Of a DNA stretch of 8,195 nucleotides, positions 4,836-8,195 are shown piece after piece. The stretch lies in contig JAVVEZ010000117.1 in NCBI GenBank assembly GCA_032250895.1, positions 1 through 8,195 of the forward strand. Reading direction: 5' to 3'. The first letter of the stretch is position 1; every line of letters begins with the position of its first letter. The notes under the pieces were generated by a model, which worked only from the letters and a program-made list of their open reading frames with translations, was not told the origin of the DNA and did not search any database. This DNA comes from JAVVEZ01 sp032250895 (lineage in GTDB: Bacteria; Pseudomonadota; Gammaproteobacteria; Pseudomonadales; Pseudohongiellaceae). The position numbers and the translations under genes are program-made.

Positions 4836-5852
4836 ATGGATTGGATGGATGAAACGACATTCCCCCTGGCCAACGGCAAGTGGCAGGCCATCAAGCTACC
4901 GTTTGGAAGAATTGTTGACGGAGAGGCCCGGGTAGAGAAAATAGTCAGAAACAGCCATCCCTTCAGTACTGCGCTGATCACTACCCCTCAGAGTCAGCAT
5001 TTCCTTCCCCCCGTTTGCACACCGGAGACCCAGGCGCGGGTCAGGCGCAGGTTCCTGCTGCAACGCAAATTTATTCTGATCTATCTGCTGCTTTGTCTGC
5101 TGATCTTGCTGACCTGGTATTTGGGTGGCAGCCAGGACAGAAAAGTCCTGGTGATGACCCTCGTCACCGCCCTGTTCTTCGTGTTCTTTGCCTTCGATTA
5201 TGGTCTTTCACTGCGTGTTGAACGCTATATGCAGGAAAGAGCTCTCTATCTGGCCAGCCTTTGTCTCAAAAATAACCGCGACCTCAAGCTGGGAGCTCTG
5301 TTGTTTCTGATGGCAGGCCTTATGCAATATTTTGTCCAGCGCCATTCCGGAGGCTTGGAGCCGCTGATCCGGCAATACGGGCTGATGAACGACTTCAAAC
5401 TTGCCAGCGAAAGCTGGCGCCTGATTTCCGGGCCCTTTATCCATTCCAGTATCACACACTGGGCCAACAACTTTATCTATCTGATCATTACGCTGGCCCT
5501 GACGGCCTCTTTCAGGAAGCACGCGCTCTGGTGGTTAATGCTGTTTCTGGTGCTGACCGGGCTGGCTTTCCGGCTCATCCCCTATCCCCTGCGGCCCGAT
5601 GCGCTGGTGGGTATTTCAGGTGGCATTTTTGCACTGTTCGGCCTCAGCTTCCATGATTCGCTCATGCACAGAGACAACTTTCCCCGGTATTTTTTTGTTA
5701 TGCTGGGCTGCTTTATCGTCATGATGACGGCCTTTCCTTATCTACTGTCGCCGCGCGCCAGTGGCTTTGCCCATCTGACCGGGTTGTTGACCGGCTTCAT
5801 TGCCGGATTTCTTGCCGATTCGCCGATGTTCGCGAAGACCCGAGTTCCATAA
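4836..5852 (+). CDS. Rhomboid-family intramembrane serine protease
   Basis: A 338-aa membrane protease that cuts transmembrane segments of other proteins within the inner membrane. A soluble N-terminal region of about 70 residues is followed by two extra hydrophobic segments (about 78-96 and 105-122) and then a six-helix rhomboid core from about 152. Signature residues are all present: the SWRLISGP stretch, H203-x4-H208-x3-N212, the catalytic GISG motif with S261, and H313 in FAHLTG. It should therefore be active. The ATG has AAGGA 7 bp upstream. It follows the bacteriocin-like peptide gene in the same direction, so the peptide is a candidate substrate. The peptide's Ala/Gly-rich, proline-containing hydrophobic segment is the kind of helix that rhomboids favour. 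The 3' end converges on the DUF3500 gene with 3 bp between stop codons. Confidence 0.93.
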   Translation: MDWMDETTFPLANGKWQAIKLPFGRIVDGEARVEKIVRNSHPFSTALITTPQSQHFLPPVCTPETQARVRRRFLLQRKFILIYLLLCLLILLTWYLGGSQDRKVLVMTLVTALFFVFFAFDYGLSLRVERYMQERALYLASLCLKNNRDLKLGALLFLMAGLMQYFVQRHSGGLEPLIRQYGLMNDFKLASESWRLISGPFIHSSITHWANNFIYLIITLALTASFRKHALWWLMLFLVLTGLAFRLIPYPLRPDALVGISGGIFALFGLSFHDSLMHRDNFPRYFFVMLGCFIVMMTAFPYLLSPRASGFAHLTGLLTGFIAGFLADSPMFAKTRVP

Positions 5853-5855
5853 CAA

Positions 5856-7061
5856 TCAGTGCGCTACGGCTTCGTAGTGCTGACGCAGCAAGTCCTTGCC
5901 GTAGTCATTGCCATTCGGGGTTCTGACGACCGCGTGGATGTGTTCGCGGTAGGGCACGCCCGGCGGATAGTATTGGGTGAGGCCAACGGGCACTTCGTGA
6001 TCGAACTCGATCAGAACGACCGGGCTCTGGATGCGGTAGTAAAAGACCGAATCATCTTCGGTCGCGCCGATCCAGGCAAACCAGGTGGCATCCAGATGCC
6101 GGGTGATTTCCGCCATTTTGAGTTCGGCCTGCGCCGCGCTCATGTTGCCGGTATAAAGACCCACCAGATCCATCAACAGCGCCTTCTGCTCCGGGCTGAA
6201 GCCGGCCACGGAAACGCCGGCATAGTCCAGCACCACGTTGTCGCTGAAGGCCTCGGTCATGATGTTGTTGCCGGTTTTACTGCTGCGCAGAATGGCCTGC
6301 TGCCGCTGTGCGGCATCCAGCGCCCGAATCATCGCCAGGCCCTTGCGCTGCTCCGCATCCATGATGCGGGTGCCGGCGTATTTGCCTGTGGTCGCCACCG
6401 CCGGCTCCGAACCCCAGAAGGCAGGAGTCATCACCACCTGATCCGCCAGCACAAAATAATTGAGAACCAGATGGTGCCCATCGAGCTGCCAGCCCCAGGG
6501 CTGGGTGGCGGAGGGTTCCCCCATGAAGGTCAGCCAGTATTTGCCTTCCCCGAATTCGACGAAATTATTGTTGTTCAGTTCGCCGAGGGTTTCATTCAGG
6601 TGCATGATGTCTCTGGCAAGGCCCAGTCCTTTGACACTGAGTGCCGTTTTCAGCAGCTGCCAGGCGGTAGTTTTCTGCCCCTCACTCATGGCGTCGAAGG
6701 CAATCCCCTGGCGCAGATAGATGGACTGGTTGCCCCATTTACGCCATTCCATGTCGTCCACGGGAAACTGCGTGGTCCGGCGCTGCTCCGCACTGAGGCT
6801 TTGCAGAAAGCCGGCGGCCGCTTCTCTGATCGGACCCGTGTCGGCACCGGTGGTCTGGATTGGAAACAGACCTTCGACTACCTGACCCCGGGCGGTAATT
6901 CCCTTGAAGGGCTCAGCCAGCCCCCGCGTCTCCATCCGGGCACTGATGATACGGGACTGTTCGGGAAAAATGGCCGGATCCCGCCCCTGGGCGGCAGCAT
7001 CGATCGAGGTTCCCGCCATCAGGACCAGCGACAGAGTGACCAAAAGGTGACAATTCTGCAT
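5856..7061 (-). CDS. Secreted DUF3500-family protein
   Basis: A 401-aa protein with an N-terminal signal peptide (hydrophobic 5-17, probable cut after AAAQ near residue 25), so it is exported. The rest matches the DUF3500 family as I recall it: DDMEWRKWGNQSIYLRQG at 102-119, WGWQLDGHHLVLNYFVLADQ at 189-208, TPAFWGSEP, KYAGTRIMDAEQRKGLAMI, then SPVVLIEFDHE and a C-terminal HIHAVVRTPNGNDYGKDLL (374-392). The conserved His and Asp residues suggest metal or ligand binding, but the function is not established. Length and motif order are normal. The start is supported by AGGAG about 7 bp upstream. It is monocistronic as far as the window shows. Confidence 0.9.
   Translation of the reverse strand: MQNCHLLVTLSLVLMAGTSIDAAAQGRDPAIFPEQSRIISARMETRGLAEPFKGITARGQVVEGLFPIQTTGADTGPIREAAAGFLQSLSAEQRRTTQFPVDDMEWRKWGNQSIYLRQGIAFDAMSEGQKTTAWQLLKTALSVKGLGLARDIMHLNETLGELNNNNFVEFGEGKYWLTFMGEPSATQPWGWQLDGHHLVLNYFVLADQVVMTPAFWGSEPAVATTGKYAGTRIMDAEQRKGLAMIRALDAAQRQQAILRSSKTGNNIMTEAFSDNVVLDYAGVSVAGFSPEQKALLMDLVGLYTGNMSAAQAELKMAEITRHLDATWFAWIGATEDDSVFYYRIQSPVVLIEFDHEVPVGLTQYYPPGVPYREHIHAVVRTPNGNDYGKDLLRQHYEAVAH
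5861..5880. terminator. Hairpin at the convergent gene ends
   Basis: GCGCTACG and CGTAGTGC form an 8-bp stem (one G-U pair) with a 4-base loop, at the very end of the DUF3500 gene and just after the rhomboid stop. No good T-run follows in either direction, so termination here would be weak or Rho-dependent. It is the only hairpin I see for both transcripts. Confidence 0.35.
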
Positions 7062-7093
7062 GGGAGTGCTCCTGTTGTTGTTCCACTGTCGGC

Positions 7094-7122
7094 ATGATAA
7101 GCGGACAACTGCGCTTTTTCAC
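7094..7122 (-). promoter_or_regulatory. Probable promoter of the DUF3500 gene
   Basis: On the minus strand GTGAAA (7117-7122, four of six) is followed after 17 bp by TATCAT (7094-7099, five of six). The start of transcription would leave a short leader of about 25 bases before the ATG at 7061. Confidence 0.45.
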
Positions 7123-7143
7123 CTGTTGCGAAGGAAATCCGCT

Positions 7144-7210
7144 GAAATAGGCTTTGGAATGGGTGTCGAAATGGGTGTTGGAATGCGGAATGGGTGCTGA
7201 AATGGGTATC
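7144..7210. repeat. 12-bp tandem repeat in a divergent spacer
   Basis: A 12-bp unit of the form GRAATGGGTGTY occurs at 7156-7167, 7168-7179, 7187-7198 and 7199-7210. A 7-base partial unit lies at 7180-7186 and a degraded unit at 7144-7155. It sits between the divergent DUF3500 and enoyl-CoA hydratase genes and is not coding as far as I can see. It may bind a regulator, one helical turn per unit, or be a variable-number repeat. Confidence 0.75.
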
Positions 7211-7329
7211 AGAGTAGAATGGACGTACTTGAGCCTTCGTCACATCGGCATCCTGTGACCCCTGCGGGAAGTTCTGTAACAGTTCTCTGCGCCAGAATGA
7301 CGAAGCTCCTTGATTGCCCGGAGAACCGC

Positions 7330-8136
7330 ATGCCAGCACTGCACACGAAGACCTTTGAAACCCTCAAACTCTCCCTCATCGAAAAGGGCATTCTGCTGGT
7401 AGAGCTGCACCGGCCACAGGTCAGCAATGCCCTCAATACAACAATGGCACAGGAACTGTTGGCACTGTGGCAGACCCTGTATGTGGATGCAGCACCCTAC
7501 CGGGTAGTGGTGCTGACCGGAGCCGGCCACTGTTTTTGTGCGGGTGCCGATCTGAAGGAGCGCCATGGCATTTCGGCAGAACTGTGGTTGCAGCAGCACG
7601 CGGTGCTGGAACAGATGATGCTGGCGATGCACGCTTGTCCACTGCCCCTGATCGCCGCCGTCAACGGTGCCGCCTTTGGTGGCGGCCTGGAACTGCTGCT
7701 GAATTGTGATTTTGCCTACTGCTGCCACGAGGCGCGTTTTGCGTTTCCGGAAACGACGCTGGGTTTCATCCCCGGCGCCATGGGTACGCAGTGGCTGCCG
7801 CGCGCCGTCGGTCTGGCCCGCGCCAAGGAGTTGTGCCTGACGGGCACTCCCTTTACAGCCGCCGACGCATTGGCCTGGGGACTCGTCAACCGGGTAATCT
7901 CACCGGACACACTGCTCGATACCGTAATGGAAGTGGCCGGACACATCCTCCGCGCCTCGCCTCTGGCGGTACGTCAGGTCAAGCAGGCGCTCGATGCAAG
8001 CCAGAGCAGCGATCTGATCGGCGGTTACAAAAGAGAGATCGAGCTTTACAGACGCTGCATCCACGCGGCAGACCGGGTGGAAGGTATTGCCGCCTTCAAC
8101 GAGAAGCGCAAGCCCCGCTTCGGCGATGACCGCTAG
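7330..8136 (+). CDS. Enoyl-CoA hydratase/isomerase (crotonase family)
   Basis: A 268-aa cytoplasmic enzyme of the crotonase fold, which acts on acyl-CoA thioesters in fatty-acid or branched-chain amino-acid breakdown. The first oxyanion-hole element is CAGADLKER (about 70-78). The second is AFGGGLELLLNCD (115-127), carrying E121. FPETTLGFIPGAMGTQ carries E141. Both Glu correspond to the acid/base pair of true enoyl-CoA hydratases, so hydration of a 2-enoyl-CoA is likely. The exact substrate (straight-chain, methylglutaconyl or other) cannot be told from the sequence. I chose the ATG at 7330 because GGAG lies about 7 bp upstream and the length then equals the family norm. Earlier in-frame starts at 7219 and 7297 lack a binding site and add unrelated residues. 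Confidence 0.92.
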   Translation: MPALHTKTFETLKLSLIEKGILLVELHRPQVSNALNTTMAQELLALWQTLYVDAAPYRVVVLTGAGHCFCAGADLKERHGISAELWLQQHAVLEQMMLAMHACPLPLIAAVNGAAFGGGLELLLNCDFAYCCHEARFAFPETTLGFIPGAMGTQWLPRAVGLARAKELCLTGTPFTAADALAWGLVNRVISPDTLLDTVMEVAGHILRASPLAVRQVKQALDASQSSDLIGGYKREIELYRRCIHAADRVEGIAAFNEKRKPRFGDDR

Positions 8137-8195
8137 GAGTCTGCGCCGTAGAAACGATCGAGCCGAGGGTTTTCCACATTGAGGCCATTTTTTCG
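8133..8195 (-). CDS. Possible 3' end of a minus-strand gene (partial)
   Basis: The minus strand is open from the window edge for 20 codons, ending RKNGLNVENPRLDRFYGADS and a TAG stop that overlaps the TAG of the hydratase gene by two bases. The composition looks protein-like, and the dense packing of the region makes a convergent gene plausible. It is too short to identify. Confidence 0.4.
   Translation of the reverse strand, partial: RKNGLNVENPRLDRFYGADS

Noticed and set aside
5859..7097. A 412-codon plus-strand open frame opposite the DUF3500 gene
   Set aside because: It lies fully antisense to a well-supported family protein, its translation is rich in Arg, Gly and His with no recognisable domain, and it has no ribosome binding site. 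It is a by-product of GC-rich codon use.
7219..7329. An N-terminal extension of the enoyl-CoA hydratase
   Set aside because: The added 37 residues have no crotonase similarity and the earlier starts lack ribosome binding sites, while 7330 has GGAG at a proper distance.

Overview
The window looks like part of a gammaproteobacterial chromosome. The evidence is Gram-negative-style gene content (a DUF3500 protein with a signal peptide, a crotonase, a rhomboid protease), moderate-to-high GC, clear AGGAG-type ribosome binding sites, and an integrase and AlpA regulator of the P4-like type common in that class. I cannot name the genus.

Left half (about 151-4302): a compact integrated element of about 4.1 kb sitting in the 3' end of a tRNA-Arg gene with anticodon CCU. 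The intact tRNA (minus strand, 4279-4354) lies at the right. A 27-bp copy of its 3' end at 151-177 marks the far boundary. Reading leftward from the tRNA, the element holds a complete tyrosine integrase, an unrecognised 212-aa protein, then a tight operon of an AlpA-type regulator and two small winged-helix proteins. The last of these ends next to a group of iteron-like repeats, one pair of which forms a large inverted repeat around an A/T-rich centre. This suggests an element that controls its own excision and may have its own replication origin, like a small satellite or mini-island. A probable gene remnant lies near its left end. Repeats with a GTTGC core lie in both terminal arms and probably bind the integrase. 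The first 150 bases resemble the integrase-side end of the element in the same register, so a second related element may lie in tandem outside the window.

Right half (4355-8195): host-type genes. A 55-aa peptide with a bacteriocin-like leader and a hydrophobic, Gly/Ala-rich core (4573-4740) is followed by a hairpin and then a rhomboid intramembrane serine protease with all key residues (4836-5852). This pair is the most interesting feature, because the peptide looks like a possible substrate of its neighbour. A secreted DUF3500 protein (minus strand) converges on the rhomboid gene. A 12-bp tandem repeat lies in the divergent spacer between it and an enoyl-CoA hydratase-type gene (7330-8136). 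The 3' end of another minus-strand gene probably enters at the right edge.

All calls come from reading the sequence and recalled family patterns; no searches were run.
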